Shown here piece by piece: positions 8,695-17,664 of a stretch of 48,462 nucleotides of DNA. Position 1 is the first letter of the stretch. Each line of letters starts with the position of its first letter. The notes under the pieces were generated by a model. It ran no database searches and was not told the DNA's origin. It worked only from the letters and a program-made list of their open reading frames with translations. The position numbers and the translations under genes were made by a program. Source of the DNA: Geminicoccus harenae (lineage in GTDB: Bacteria > Pseudomonadota > Alphaproteobacteria > Geminicoccales > Geminicoccaceae); contig NZ_JABGCL010000032.1 in assembly GCF_019800005.1 (NCBI RefSeq), positions 1 through 48,462 of the forward strand. Reading direction: 5' to 3'.

Positions 8695-9594
8695 ATGGAT
8701 GGGCATGAGGAGCTGGCAGGGCTGATCGGGCGGCATGTGGCCGGCGAAGGCATCCACCCATGCGCCATCCCGCGGCTGGCGCTGATCCGCAGCCGGGAGC
8801 GGACCGAGCCGGTGCACGTGGTCTACCAGCCCTCCTTGTGCGTCGTGGCGCAGGGGGCCAAGCAGGTGATGCTGGGCGAGCGGGTGCTGCGCTACGCGCC
8901 CGGCCAGTTCCTGGTGGTGTCGGTCGACCTGCCGATCGTCGGCCAGGTGATCCAGGCGGAGCCGGAGCGGCCCTATCTGGCCCTGCAGTTCCATCTGGAC
9001 CCGGCTATGCTCGCGGCCTTGCTGCTGGAGGTCAGGCCGGGCGCGTCGTCTGCCCCCGACCCGGGGCCAGGCCTGCTGCTGAGCACGCTGGACGCCGACC
9101 TGCTGGGTGCCCTGGTGCGGCTCCTGCGCCTCCTCGACCAGCCGGCGGACATCCCGGTCATCGCCCCCCTGATCGAGCGGGAGATCCTCTACCGGCTGCT
9201 GCGCGGCGAGCAGACCGCAATGCTGCGGCAGATCGCGGTGGTGGAGAGCCGGCTGCAGCAGGTCAACCGGGCGATCAGCTGGATCAAGCGCAACTTCACC
9301 GCCCCCTTCAGCATCGAGACGGTGGCGCGCGAGGCGCGGATGAGCCCGTCCGCCCTCCACCAGCACTTCAAGGCGGTCACCGCCATGAGCCCGCTACAGT
9401 ATCAAAAGCAGTTGCGGCTGCAGGAGGCGCGGCGGCTGCTGCTGGCCCAGGCGCGCGATGCCGCGGATGTCGGCCACGAGGTCGGCTATGACAGCCCCTC
9501 CCAGTTCAGCCGCGAGTATCGCCGCCTGTTCGGCGCACCGCCCGCCCGCGACATCACCCGGCTGCGCGACACGACCCTGGCCCTCGAGGCCTGA
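8695..9594 (+). CDS. AraC-family transcriptional regulator
   Basis: A 299-residue DNA-binding regulator. Residues about 20-190 form the AraC N-terminal effector domain (cupin-like; HVVYQPSLCVVAQGAKQVML and GQFLVVSVDLPIVGQV are typical). The C-terminal 100 residues are the two helix-turn-helix units of AraC: FSIETVAREARMSPSALHQH and DVGHEVGYDSPSQFSREYRR. Regulators of this subfamily commonly sit beside and activate short-chain dehydrogenase genes. Start at ATG 8695 with AGGGAGG about 8 bases upstream. It is divergent from the CMD/SDR pair. The effector is unknown. Confidence 0.88.
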   Translation: MDGHEELAGLIGRHVAGEGIHPCAIPRLALIRSRERTEPVHVVYQPSLCVVAQGAKQVMLGERVLRYAPGQFLVVSVDLPIVGQVIQAEPERPYLALQFHLDPAMLAALLLEVRPGASSAPDPGPGLLLSTLDADLLGALVRLLRLLDQPADIPVIAPLIEREILYRLLRGEQTAMLRQIAVVESRLQQVNRAISWIKRNFTAPFSIETVAREARMSPSALHQHFKAVTAMSPLQYQKQLRLQEARRLLLAQARDAADVGHEVGYDSPSQFSREYRRLFGAPPARDITRLRDTTLALEA

Positions 9595-9995
9595 GCAACG
9601 CGGCCGGAAGGGAATGATGCGATTCCGCTTGGCCAGCCGCCTTCTTCCAGGACGTTTCCGAAACCGCACTGCAATCCGACACTCGTCATGGTGCAAGAAC
9701 AAGTCGCTTTGCGCGTTTCAGGATGTGGTTTCCAGAAAGAAACTTGATAGTCAGCCATCAGAGAAATACAAAATCTCAGCCTGCCACAGATCAACTAGCT
9801 TCAACAACATGGTTTATCAATTATTTCCGATTGCTTTTAAGACGATTTGCCAGGACTTGCAAAGCATTCGCCGATTGCCGTAATGGTGTCGTGTTCGTCG
9901 AGAAGAACACGACTTTCCTCGCATAGCTGCACCGCACCCGATCAGGCCCGACCCACCTCGACCGGTGCCGGCACACTTCATCCTTGCTGGGGACC
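9595..9995. other. AT-richer intergenic region
   Basis: About 400 bp with no convincing gene. Bases 9660-9930 are markedly AT-richer than the flanks. Short ORFs here (for example from the ATG at 9614) have no recognisable domain and do not show the GC-rich third positions of real genes in this window. It contains the hairpin at 9888-9913 and presumably the promoter of the exported protein downstream. Confidence 0.5.
9888..9913 (+). terminator. perfect 9-bp hairpin
   Basis: Arms GTCGTGTTC and GAACACGAC around an 8-base loop, followed on the plus strand by TTT. It could end transcription from the AraC gene, although that gene stops almost 300 bp upstream, or act in the leader of the downstream gene. 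The short T run makes a strong intrinsic terminator doubtful. Confidence 0.35.
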
Positions 9996-10868
9996 ATGAT
10001 GCATCGACGCGATCTTCTGGCCGGTCTGGCGGCACTTCCGGCTTCGCAACTGCTGACCGGCCTCCTGCCGGACGGCGGACTGGCCCAGGCTGCGGCCGCG
10101 CCTCTCAAGAAGAACTTCGTGTTCTGGGAATGCATGCGCTGGCAGAAAGGCCCGGCCAGCCTGGCGAGCTGCGGCCTGCGCCGGATGCCGATCTATTACG
10201 AGGCGTCGCTGATCACCAATGGCGAGACCGACTTCAAGAAGGTCGACAAGGTCATCGCCGACATCAAGGCGAAGAAGCTGCCCATGGTCACGCTGGACGT
10301 GGAGCTGTGGAACCCGGCTTCCATCCCGCAGCGCGAGAAATACATCCGGCTGATCGAGTACGTGCGGGCGCGCGTACCCTCCTCCACCAAGCTGTCCCTC
10401 TACGGCATCATGCCGCGGCCGCGCTACCACGACTATGTGGCCGGCGGCGCGCGCCTGAAGCAGCGGCAGCACGAGAACAAGATCGCGGCACCCCTCGCAG
10501 CGAAATGCGACTGGATCATGCCGATGTTCCACACCTACCAGCCGAACCGCGTCCACTGGGCCAAGTTCGCCAAGGTGATCATCGCGGAGGCCCGCCAGTA
10601 CAAGAAGCCGGTGATGCCCTGGCTCTGGCCGCAATATCACGAGCGGACCTCACCGGCCGCACTGCGCCACACCTTCCTGCCGGGCGACTTCTTCCGCGAG
10701 CAGTTGGAAACCGCCTACACGCTGGCCGACAGCCTGTGCATCTGGGGCACGCGGATCGACCTGCCGAGCGGGACCAAGATCCGCGCCACCTGGAACCCGA
10801 AATCGCCCTGGTGGACGCAGACCAAGACGTTCCTGCGCAGCAAGAACGGCCCGGTCTGCAAGCTGTGA
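9996..10868 (+). CDS. Tat-exported glycoside hydrolase-like protein (possibly GH56-like)
   Basis: A 290-residue exported protein. The N-terminus MHRRDLLAGLAALPASQLLT has a twin-arginine signal ending near ALAQAAAA. The mature part looks like a TIM-barrel hydrolase: KLPMVTLDVELWNP carries acidic residues at a strand end, YGIMPRPRYHDY and CDWIMPMFHTYQP are further barrel strands, and VMPWLWPQYHE follows. This order loosely resembles bacterial hyaluronidase-like GH56 proteins, in which a strand-end D/E pair is the acid catalyst. The match is by eye and weak, so call it a putative polysaccharide hydrolase. GGGGA precedes tandem ATGs at 9996 and 9999. It has its own AT-rich upstream region and stands alone. 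Confidence 0.5.
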   Translation: MMHRRDLLAGLAALPASQLLTGLLPDGGLAQAAAAPLKKNFVFWECMRWQKGPASLASCGLRRMPIYYEASLITNGETDFKKVDKVIADIKAKKLPMVTLDVELWNPASIPQREKYIRLIEYVRARVPSSTKLSLYGIMPRPRYHDYVAGGARLKQRQHENKIAAPLAAKCDWIMPMFHTYQPNRVHWAKFAKVIIAEARQYKKPVMPWLWPQYHERTSPAALRHTFLPGDFFREQLETAYTLADSLCIWGTRIDLPSGTKIRATWNPKSPWWTQTKTFLRSKNGPVCKL

Positions 10869-10884
10869 GCGTGGCGCTCCAGGA

Positions 10885-11067
10885 TTAGTCGCCCGGATGG
10901 GCGGCAGGCCCGGCCCCGCCCATCCCCTGCGGCCCGCCATGCGGGCCCCAGTTCTCCAGCTGGTCGTTCGAGCTAGTGCTGGTGGTGCTGTCGGTGCAGG
11001 CGGCGAGCGCACCGGCCGCGGTGAGCAGGGCCACCATCAGCAGCTTGCGCAAGTGGAAGTTCCGCAC
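10885..11067 (-). CDS. small lipoprotein
   Basis: A 60-residue lipoprotein. A basic N-terminus (MRNFHLRKLL) leads into a hydrophobic helix and a lipobox LAAC, with the lipidated cysteine at residue 24. The mature part is only about 37 residues, Ser/Thr-rich and then Gly/Pro-rich (GPHGGPQGMGGAGP). The start is a GTG at 11067; no in-frame ATG is available. It is convergent with the Tat-exported protein (16 bp apart) and upstream of it lies the end of the sox locus. The role is unknown; outer- or inner-membrane attachment is expected. Residue +2 after Cys is Thr-Asp; the Asp at +3 does not by itself settle inner-membrane retention. Confidence 0.6.
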   Translation of the reverse strand: MRNFHLRKLLMVALLTAAGALAACTDSTTSTSSNDQLENWGPHGGPQGMGGAGPAAHPGD

Positions 11068-11133
11068 GGATTGTCATCCCTGGTAGGTGCATGGCCGCTA
11101 AAGCCCGCAACTCTCGGGATCGTTCCGCCGCTC

Positions 11134-13584
11134 CTATGATTTCAGCCGGCTCCCATCCGGATCGAACTGCGGCTCCCTGGCGACCACCGCCGCAAAGCGC
11201 CGGCCGAGATAGTCGATTTCCAGCCGCGTGCCGGGCTCGCTCCGGCTGGTCGGCAGATAACCATAGGCGATCCACTTGCCGACCGAGTAGCCGTAGTTCG
11301 CCGAGGTGACGTAGCCGGCGAGCTGCTCCCCGGCATAGATCGGCTCCTTGCCGAGCAGGGTCGCCTCCGGGTCGTCGACCGTCAGGCAGCACAGCCGGCG
11401 CGCCATGGGCTGCATCTTCAGGTCGAGCAGCCGCGCCCGGCCGATGAAGTCGCCCTTCTTGAAGCGCACCGCCCAGGCGAGACCCGCTTCCAGCGGGTTG
11501 GTGTCCGGCAGGATGTCGGCACCCCAGAGCCGGTAGCCCTTTTCGAGCCGCATGGAATCCATCGCCCCGGCGCCGGCCGGGATCAGGCCGTGCGGCTGGC
11601 CGGCCTGCATCAGCAGCTCCCACAGCTCGCCGCCGAACTCGGTGGGGGCGTAGATCTCGAAGCCCAGCTCGCCGACATAGGACAGGCGCAGCGCCATGGT
11701 CGGGACATAGCCGACCAGCACCTTCTTCCAGCCGTAATAGGGCAGGCCCCGGTGCGAAACGTCGTCCTCGGTCAGCGACTGGAGGATCTCCCGCGCCTTC
11801 GGCCCCCACAGCCCCACCGCGCAATATTGGGAAGTGACGTCCTCGATCGCGACGCTGCCATCGGCCGGCGCATGGGCGCGGATCCAGCCCAGGTCATGCA
11901 TGCCGACGCCGCCGCCGGTCAGCACCAGGAACGCATCGGGCGCCAGGCGGGCGACCGTGAGGTCGCACATGATCCCACCCCGGCCGTTCAGCATCGCCGT
12001 GTAGGTGACCTTGCCGACCGGCTTGTCGATGTCGTTGGCGGCGAGCTTCTGCAAGAAGGCAGCCGCACCCTTGCCGCTCACCCGGATCTTGGTGAAGGCG
12101 GTCAGGTCGAACAGGCCGGCGCTCTTGCGCACCTGCGCGTGCTCCGCCCCCTGGATCGGCGACCAGTAGCGGCTGCCCCACTCGTCGCGGACCGGGAAGT
12201 TGCGGCCTTCCAGCAGCTTCTTGTTGCTCTCGTACCATTGCGGCCGCTCGAAGCCGGCGGCGTCAAAGAACACCGCCTCGGCCTGCTTCTGCTGCGGGTA
12301 GAAGGGCGAGCGGCGGAGGCCGCGGGGCTCCTCCATCTGCTGCAGCGGATGGACGACGTCGTAGACCTCCTTGTACTGCTGCCAGCCGCGCCGGCGCACA
12401 TATCTGGAAGTCTGCTGGTGCGGGGCGAAGCGGTTGATGTCGCCCTCGTGGACATCCCATTCTGGCTCGCCCGTGGCGATCCACTCGGCCATGGTCTTGC
12501 CCACCCCGCCGCCATGGGTGATCCAGACCGCCTCGGCGACCCAGAAGCCCTTGACCAGCAGGCTCTCGCCCAGCACCGGCCCGCCGTCGGGCGTGAAGCT
12601 GAACATGCCGTTGAACGCGTCGCGCACGCCGGCCTTCATCACCGCCGGCAGGAGTTCCCGGGTGGCCTCTCCCGCCTCCTCGAAGTCCTCCGGCGTGAAC
12701 GGGTTCATCGACGGCATGACCTGCGTCTGGGCGAAGGCGCGGATGTCGTCCGCCTCCACCAGCCGCGGCGCGTGCCGGTAGTTGCCGATGCCGTACTGGC
12801 TGCCGTGCTGGCGGAAATACATCGACTTGTCCTGGTGGCGGAGCAGGACGTGGGTCGCCTCCTCCGTCACGCCGGCCAGCTCCGGGAGGTCGTGCGTCCA
12901 GGCGTACTGGTGCTCGCAGGGCATGAGCGGGATCGGCACGCCGGCCATGCGTCCGATCCGCGGGCCCCAGATGCCGCAGCAGACCAGGACGTGCTCGCAG
13001 GTGATCCGGCCCTGGCTGGTCTCGAGCCCGACCACCCGGCTCCCTTCGGTCAGCACGTCCAGGACCTCGGTCCGCCCCTGGAACGCAATGCCGCGGCCCC
13101 TGGCGTAGCGGATCATCGCCTCGGTGGCGCGCACCGGCTTGGCGATGCCGTCGGTGGGCGTCCAGAAGCCCAGGCGGACCTTGCCCGTGTCCATCAGCGG
13201 CGAGAGCTTGCGGCACTGCTCGGAGCCGACGATCTCGGCGGGGATGCCCCAGGAGCGGGCGATGCCATGGCGCCACCGGATATAGGTGTCGCGCTCCGCG
13301 CTGGTCGACACCTCCAGCCCGCCGACCTTGAGGAAGCAGGGCTGGCCGTCCAGTTCGAGCCCGTTCAGCAGGTCGACCGTGTACTTCGCGAACGTCGCCA
13401 TCATCCGCGACGGGTTGGTCTGGAACACCCCGCCCGGCGCGTGGCTGGTGGAGCCGCCGGTGTGCGGCAGGTCACCCTGGTCGACCACCAGCACGTCGGT
13501 ATAGCCCATCTTCGCCAGATGGTAGGCCGTGGCACAGCCGACGATGCCGGCGCCGACGATGACGAGCCTCGCCTGGGTCTGCAT
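11134..13584 (-). CDS. FAD-dependent dimethylglycine/sarcosine dehydrogenase-like GcvT-family protein
   Basis: An 816-residue flavoprotein that oxidatively demethylates a methylated glycine and passes the one-carbon unit to tetrahydrofolate. The N-terminal half is a D-amino-acid-oxidase-type FAD domain beginning with VIVGAGIVGCATAYHLAKMG, with the flavin-region motif GGSTSHAPGG. The C-terminal half (from about residue 430) is a GcvT/aminomethyltransferase folate-binding module, with FDLTAFTKIRVSGKGAAAFL and GELGFEIYAPTEFG. This two-part build is that of dimethylglycine dehydrogenase and sarcosine dehydrogenase; the length fits. It is 28 bp downstream of soxG on the same strand, so it is probably the last gene of the sox operon. 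Start ATG 13584 with GGGAG upstream. The exact N-methyl substrate is inferred from context. Confidence 0.82.
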   Translation of the reverse strand: MQTQARLVIVGAGIVGCATAYHLAKMGYTDVLVVDQGDLPHTGGSTSHAPGGVFQTNPSRMMATFAKYTVDLLNGLELDGQPCFLKVGGLEVSTSAERDTYIRWRHGIARSWGIPAEIVGSEQCRKLSPLMDTGKVRLGFWTPTDGIAKPVRATEAMIRYARGRGIAFQGRTEVLDVLTEGSRVVGLETSQGRITCEHVLVCCGIWGPRIGRMAGVPIPLMPCEHQYAWTHDLPELAGVTEEATHVLLRHQDKSMYFRQHGSQYGIGNYRHAPRLVEADDIRAFAQTQVMPSMNPFTPEDFEEAGEATRELLPAVMKAGVRDAFNGMFSFTPDGGPVLGESLLVKGFWVAEAVWITHGGGVGKTMAEWIATGEPEWDVHEGDINRFAPHQQTSRYVRRRGWQQYKEVYDVVHPLQQMEEPRGLRRSPFYPQQKQAEAVFFDAAGFERPQWYESNKKLLEGRNFPVRDEWGSRYWSPIQGAEHAQVRKSAGLFDLTAFTKIRVSGKGAAAFLQKLAANDIDKPVGKVTYTAMLNGRGGIMCDLTVARLAPDAFLVLTGGGVGMHDLGWIRAHAPADGSVAIEDVTSQYCAVGLWGPKAREILQSLTEDDVSHRGLPYYGWKKVLVGYVPTMALRLSYVGELGFEIYAPTEFGGELWELLMQAGQPHGLIPAGAGAMDSMRLEKGYRLWGADILPDTNPLEAGLAWAVRFKKGDFIGRARLLDLKMQPMARRLCCLTVDDPEATLLGKEPIYAGEQLAGYVTSANYGYSVGKWIAYGYLPTSRSEPGTRLEIDYLGRRFAAVVAREPQFDPDGSRLKS

Positions 13585-13612
13585 CCTCAACTCGCTCCCT
13601 TGCCCGGCCCGG

Positions 13613-14206
13613 TCACGCGACGATTTCGTAGCCGAACTCGCGCGCGGCGTTTTCCAGATACTTCCATACATAGTCCGCGAAGGACCGGTTAGTGTAGAGG
13701 TCGACGAACGGCCGGTCGGCATTGCCCGCGACGTAGTGCAGGATGACGTTGGCCTTGCCCAGATGGCTCTGCAGCACCATGCCGGGCCGGAACGCGCGAG
13801 GGTGCAGGTCGAGCGGGCAGCCGGCCGCCAGCACGTCGCGCAGAGGCTGGCCTTCCAGGCAGATCGTGGTCATCCGCTCAGACAGGTCGATCACCGCATG
13901 ATGCAGGCCCCGGCAGGCCTCGCGCAATGCCTGGGCGATCTGCGCCTCGCGGCCGGGCTCGTAGACGATGATCCAGTCGTCCGGGCCGATCCAGAAGGCA
14001 TGGGCGCCCGAGCCCGACCCGGTCTCGCCCACCCGGCGCGGCAGGGCGAAGCCCAGGACCGGCTCGACCGCGCGGATCACGTCCTCCCCGCCGCGCAGCC
14101 CGACCTTGGCCTTGAACGGGCGCTCCAGCATGCGGAGCTGGGCACCCCTGGTCGACGGCCGGTTCTTCAGGTCGAGGTGGCTGGTGCCCGCAATGCGCTC
14201 AGCCAT
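13613..14206 (-). CDS. soxG: sarcosine oxidase subunit gamma
   Basis: A 197-residue small subunit of heterotetrameric sarcosine oxidase, which has a GcvT-like fold and helps assemble the complex. Features of the family are WIGPDDWIIVYEPGRE, VIDLSERMTTICLEGQPLRD and HYVAGNADRPFVDLYTNRSF. The ATG at 14206 overlaps the soxA stop by 8 bases, indicating translational coupling. It is the fourth sox gene in the order B-D-A-G and is followed 28 bp later by the GcvT-type dehydrogenase. Confidence 0.88.
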   Translation of the reverse strand: MAERIAGTSHLDLKNRPSTRGAQLRMLERPFKAKVGLRGGEDVIRAVEPVLGFALPRRVGETGSGSGAHAFWIGPDDWIIVYEPGREAQIAQALREACRGLHHAVIDLSERMTTICLEGQPLRDVLAAGCPLDLHPRAFRPGMVLQSHLGKANVILHYVAGNADRPFVDLYTNRSFADYVWKYLENAAREFGYEIVA

Positions 14207-17204
14207 GGAGCCGGGCTCCCTCGGGGTCGATGAATACCGGTGCGGTCACCTCGACCTCCGCGGTGCCATCGCCATGGCTGACCCACAGGCGCTGGCCATG
14301 GCGCGCCCGCCCGCCCGAGAGCAGGGCCAGCGCGAAGCTGCGGCCGAGACTGGCCGAATGGTAGCTGGAGGTGACATGGCCGATCATCTTCGCCGGCAGC
14401 TTCGGCTTCGGGCTCTCGACGATCTGGGCGCCCTCGCCCGGCACCAGCTTCGGGTCGACCGGCAGGAGGCCCACCAGCTGCTTGCGGTCAGGGCTTAGCA
14501 TGTCGGGCCGGCTGAGCGAGCGCTTGCCCAGGAAATCCTTCTGCTTCGATACGGCCCAGTCCATGCCCAGGTCCTGCGGCGTCACGGTGCCGTCCGTTTC
14601 CTGGCCGACGATGATGTAGCCTTTCTCGGCGCGCAGCACGTGCATCGCCTCGGTGCCATACGGGGTGATGCCGAACGGCTGGCCGGCACGATGGAGCGCG
14701 TCGGTGACGATCTCGCCATAGGAGGCCGGCACGTTCACCTCGAAGCCGAGCTCGCCCGTGAAGCTGATCCGGAAGATCCTGGCCGGGATGCCCGCGACCT
14801 CGGCTTCGGTCATCGACAGATGCGGCAGGGCTTCCTTGGAGATGTCGCCCCGGGTCAGCACCGCCTGGAGCACGTCGCGGGCCTTGGGCCCCTGCAAGGC
14901 GATCACCGCCCACTGCTCGGTGACCGAGGTAAGGTAGACCTGGAGCTCCGGCCACTCGGTCTGCAGCCAGCTCTCCAGCCAGGCCAGCACGCCGGCAGCC
15001 CCGCCGGTGGTGGTGGTCATGTGGAAATGCTGCTCGCCGATCCGGGTGGTCACCCCATCGTCGAACACCATGCCGTCCTCGCGCAGCATCAGGCCGTAGC
15101 GGCACTTGCCGATGCCGAGCTTGGACCAGGCGTTGGTGTAGATGCGGTTCAGAAACTCCGCGCCGTCTTTGCCCTGGATGTCGATCTTGCCGAGCGTGGT
15201 CGCGTCGAACATGCCGACGGCATTGCGCACTGCCCGGCACTCGCGCTCCACCGCCGCGTGCATGTCCTCGCCCGGCTTCGGAAAGTACCAGGCCCGCTTC
15301 CACAGGCCGACGTCCTCGAACACCGCACCCTGCCGCTCGGCCCAGCCATGCATCGGCGTGCGCCGGACCGGGTCGAACAGGTCGCCCCTGCTGGGCCCGG
15401 CGAAGGCGCCGAAGGTCGTGGGCGTGTAGGGCGGGCGGAAGGTGGTGGTGCCGATCTCCGGGATCGGCCGGGACAGGTTCTCGGCCACGATCGCCAGCCC
15501 GGTGACGTTGCTGGTCTTGCCCTGGTCGGTCGCCATGCCGTTGGTGGTGTAGCGCTTGACGTGCTCGATCGAACGGAAGCCCTCGCGGTTGGCGAGCTTC
15601 AGGTCCTTGGCCGTCACGTCGTTCTGGAAGTCGACCCAGGCGCGCTGCCCGGCCCGATCGCCCTCCAGCAGCCAGACCGGCTGGTGCGGGCCTAAGACCG
15701 GCTCCCGCACGGCAGGTGCCGGCGTGGGATGGGCCTCGAAGCCGGCCGCCACGGCCGCCTCGGTGCCGGCGGCAAGGCCCTCGACCAGGGCCTCTGCCAG
15801 GGTCCACGAGCCCCGGCAGGCACCGGCCGAGCGCTCTTCCTGCATGCCCTCCCCGGGCACGAAGGCGGCCAGGCCCTCGTCCCAGCGGAGCTTGCCGCGG
15901 CTCTGGCTGAACAGGTGCACGGTCGGGTTCCAGCCGCCGCACATCAGCACGGCGTCGCAGGACAGGGCCTGGACCCGGCCCATGATCGGCCGCCCAGCTT
16001 CGTCCAGCGCCTGGACATGAAGCTGCGCAACCCGGAACCGGCCCTGGCTGCCGACGGGGCCCTGGCCCCGCAGGATGGTGATCCCGGCGGTCTGCGCGTG
16101 GACCACCCGCTCGCCGATCGGCGTGTGGCGCTGGTCGACCACCGTGACCTTCGCCCCGGCACCCTGGAGGTCCAGGGCCGCGTCATAGGCGCTGTCGTCG
16201 CTGGTGCAGACCACGACCTCACGGCCGACCAGCACGCCGAACCGGTTCAGGTAGGTGCGCGCGGCGCTCGCCAGCATGATGCCCGGCCGGTCGTTGTCCG
16301 GGAACACCAGCGGGCGCTCGATGGCGCCGGTCGCCAGCACCACCTGCTTCGCCCGCACCCGCCACAGACGCTGGCGCGGCAGGTCCGGCGGCGGGTCGGC
16401 CAGATGGTCGGTGACCTTCTCCAGCAGGCCCAGATAGTTGTGGTCGTAATAGCCAAAGCAGGTCGTGCGGGTGAGCACGGTCAGCTCCGGATGCTGACCT
16501 AGCTCGGCCTTGGCCCGCTCCAGCCAGGCGTCCGGCGCCACCTCGTCGACCGTGATCCCCCGGCCGCTCTCGCTCAGCAGCGAGCCGCCGACCTCCGGCT
16601 GCTCGTCGCACAGGATCACCCGGGCGCCGGTGCGCGCCGCCGCCAGTGCTGCGGCCAGCCCGGCCGGGCCCGCCCCCACCACCAGCACGTCGGTCCAGAC
16701 ATGGCGGTGCAGGTAGCGGTCGGGATCCGGTGCCGTCGGCGCCTTGCCCAGCCCGGCGGCTGCACGGATGCGTGGCTCGTACACCTTCGTCCAGAAGGCG
16801 GCCGGCCACTTGAAGGTCTTGTAGTAGAAGCCTGCGGGCAGGAAGTGGGCGAGCCGGTCGTTCACTGCGTTGCGGTCGTAGCGCAGCGAGCCCTTGCGGT
16901 TCTGGCTCTCGGCCACCAGCCCGTCGAACAGCTCGATCTGGGTCGCCTTGAAGTTCGGGTCGGTGCGCCCGCCGCCCATCTCCAGCTGGACCAGCCCGTT
17001 CGGCTCCTCCGAGCCTGCCGACAGGAAGCCGCGCGGCCGATGGTACTTGAACGAGCGGCCGACCAGATGGACGCCATTGGCGAGCAGGGCCGAGGCCAGC
17101 GTATCGCCGGGATGGCCCTCGTAGCGCTTGCCGTCGAAGGTGAAGCGGATGGTGCGGCTCCGGTCGATCCGCCCGCCCTGCGCGATGCGCGCCTTCTGGC
17201 TCAT
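14199..17204 (-). CDS. soxA: sarcosine oxidase subunit alpha
   Basis: The 1001-residue large subunit. From the N-terminus: a ferredoxin-like domain (TIRFTFDGKRYEGHPGDTLA, FKYHRPRGFLSAG), a nucleotide-binding domain beginning VLVVGAGPAGLAAALAAART that holds NAD+, and a C-terminal GcvT domain of about 380 residues (from FRPPYTPTTFGAFAGPSRGD) that binds tetrahydrofolate and captures the methyl group as methylene-THF. Length is typical of the family. The soxD stop and soxA ATG overlap as ATGA, and the soxA stop overlaps soxG by 8 bases. Start ATG 17204; the open frame upstream to 17312 is inside soxD. Sarcosine is oxidised to glycine with peroxide formed at the beta subunit. Confidence 0.93.
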   Translation of the reverse strand: MSQKARIAQGGRIDRSRTIRFTFDGKRYEGHPGDTLASALLANGVHLVGRSFKYHRPRGFLSAGSEEPNGLVQLEMGGGRTDPNFKATQIELFDGLVAESQNRKGSLRYDRNAVNDRLAHFLPAGFYYKTFKWPAAFWTKVYEPRIRAAAGLGKAPTAPDPDRYLHRHVWTDVLVVGAGPAGLAAALAAARTGARVILCDEQPEVGGSLLSESGRGITVDEVAPDAWLERAKAELGQHPELTVLTRTTCFGYYDHNYLGLLEKVTDHLADPPPDLPRQRLWRVRAKQVVLATGAIERPLVFPDNDRPGIMLASAARTYLNRFGVLVGREVVVCTSDDSAYDAALDLQGAGAKVTVVDQRHTPIGERVVHAQTAGITILRGQGPVGSQGRFRVAQLHVQALDEAGRPIMGRVQALSCDAVLMCGGWNPTVHLFSQSRGKLRWDEGLAAFVPGEGMQEERSAGACRGSWTLAEALVEGLAAGTEAAVAAGFEAHPTPAPAVREPVLGPHQPVWLLEGDRAGQRAWVDFQNDVTAKDLKLANREGFRSIEHVKRYTTNGMATDQGKTSNVTGLAIVAENLSRPIPEIGTTTFRPPYTPTTFGAFAGPSRGDLFDPVRRTPMHGWAERQGAVFEDVGLWKRAWYFPKPGEDMHAAVERECRAVRNAVGMFDATTLGKIDIQGKDGAEFLNRIYTNAWSKLGIGKCRYGLMLREDGMVFDDGVTTRIGEQHFHMTTTTGGAAGVLAWLESWLQTEWPELQVYLTSVTEQWAVIALQGPKARDVLQAVLTRGDISKEALPHLSMTEAEVAGIPARIFRISFTGELGFEVNVPASYGEIVTDALHRAGQPFGITPYGTEAMHVLRAEKGYIIVGQETDGTVTPQDLGMDWAVSKQKDFLGKRSLSRPDMLSPDRKQLVGLLPVDPKLVPGEGAQIVESPKPKLPAKMIGHVTSSYHSASLGRSFALALLSGGRARHGQRLWVSHGDGTAEVEVTAPVFIDPEGARLHG

Positions 17205-17482
17205 CGGCCCGCCTCGTCCGGCTGCTCGCCCGCTGGATGGAAGCTCAGGAACCGGTCGGTCACCGTGTCCCGCACCGCCGTGAACCAGCGCCCGCAGCCC
17301 TGGGCGTGGCACCAGCGCTCGTGGAAGCGGCCCTTGGGGTTCTGCCGGGTGAAGACATAGCCGGTCCAGGCGCCGTCGCTCAGCGCCGCCGGATCACGCG
17401 GCCGCACGATGCCGGCCTCGCCGCCATTGCGGAACTCGGTCTCGGCGCGCGGGCCGCAATGGGGGCAGGTGATCAGGAGCAT
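17201..17482 (-). CDS. soxD: sarcosine oxidase subunit delta
   Basis: A 93-residue zinc-binding small subunit. CPHCGPRAETEF supplies the first two cysteines; HERWCHAQGCGRWF has the downstream His/Cys ligands, and VRDTVTDRFLSF is typical. ATG 17482 has only a weak purine-rich site upstream, so its translation may have depended on coupling to soxB. Normally soxD follows soxB directly. Here a 590-bp insertion containing palindromic repeats and an antisense nuclease gene separates them, which could reduce readthrough into soxDAG or force use of a new promoter. ATGA overlap with soxA. Confidence 0.88.
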   Translation of the reverse strand: MLLITCPHCGPRAETEFRNGGEAGIVRPRDPAALSDGAWTGYVFTRQNPKGRFHERWCHAQGCGRWFTAVRDTVTDRFLSFHPAGEQPDEAGR

Positions 17483-17503
17483 GGGGTGGGGCTCTTGGGG
17501 GAA

Positions 17504-17553
17504 GGCTGGCGTGCGGTGGTGGATCCCCCGCCTGCGCGGGGGATGACGGAAAA
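17504..17553. repeat. REP-like palindromic element, direct copy 1
   Basis: Shares about 45 of 50 positions with 17989-18037 in the same orientation. The core at 17523-17544 is a perfect hairpin with arms ATCCCCCGC and GCGGGGGAT and a 4-base loop, followed by GACG. Left of the core it also matches the bases spanning the stop codon of the nuclease gene (GGCTGGCGTGCGG against GGCTGACGTGCGG), so it looks like the 3' end of a second, lost copy of the same element. Confidence 0.75.
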
Positions 17554-17554
17554 G

Positions 17555-17571
17555 GGGCGGGGGATGACGGG
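17555..17571. repeat. half copy of the REP-like palindrome
   Basis: GGGCGGGGGATGACGGG repeats only the right arm and tail of the neighbouring palindrome, without the left arm. It suggests partial duplication or decay of a further repeat copy. Confidence 0.5.
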
Positions 17572-17664
17572 AAAGAGGCGAGACATGCCACATGAGGAGC
17601 GAGGGATGGCAGGCGAGTATCGGGAGGCGGGAGAGTGCAGCCAGGAGCGGCCAAGCACCCTCAT

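Noticed and set aside
8494..9366. Upstream extension of the CMD-family gene to 9366
   Set aside because: The extra 290 codons are antisense to the AraC regulator; the signal peptide and ribosome site at 8493 mark the real start.
9614..9883. Short plus-strand ORF in the AT-rich spacer
   Set aside because: No domain, no good ribosome site, and codon use unlike genes in this window.
11590..13692. 700-codon plus-strand ORF opposite the GcvT-family gene
   Set aside because: Antisense shadow of a conserved flavoprotein; composition typical of reverse-frame GC-rich DNA.
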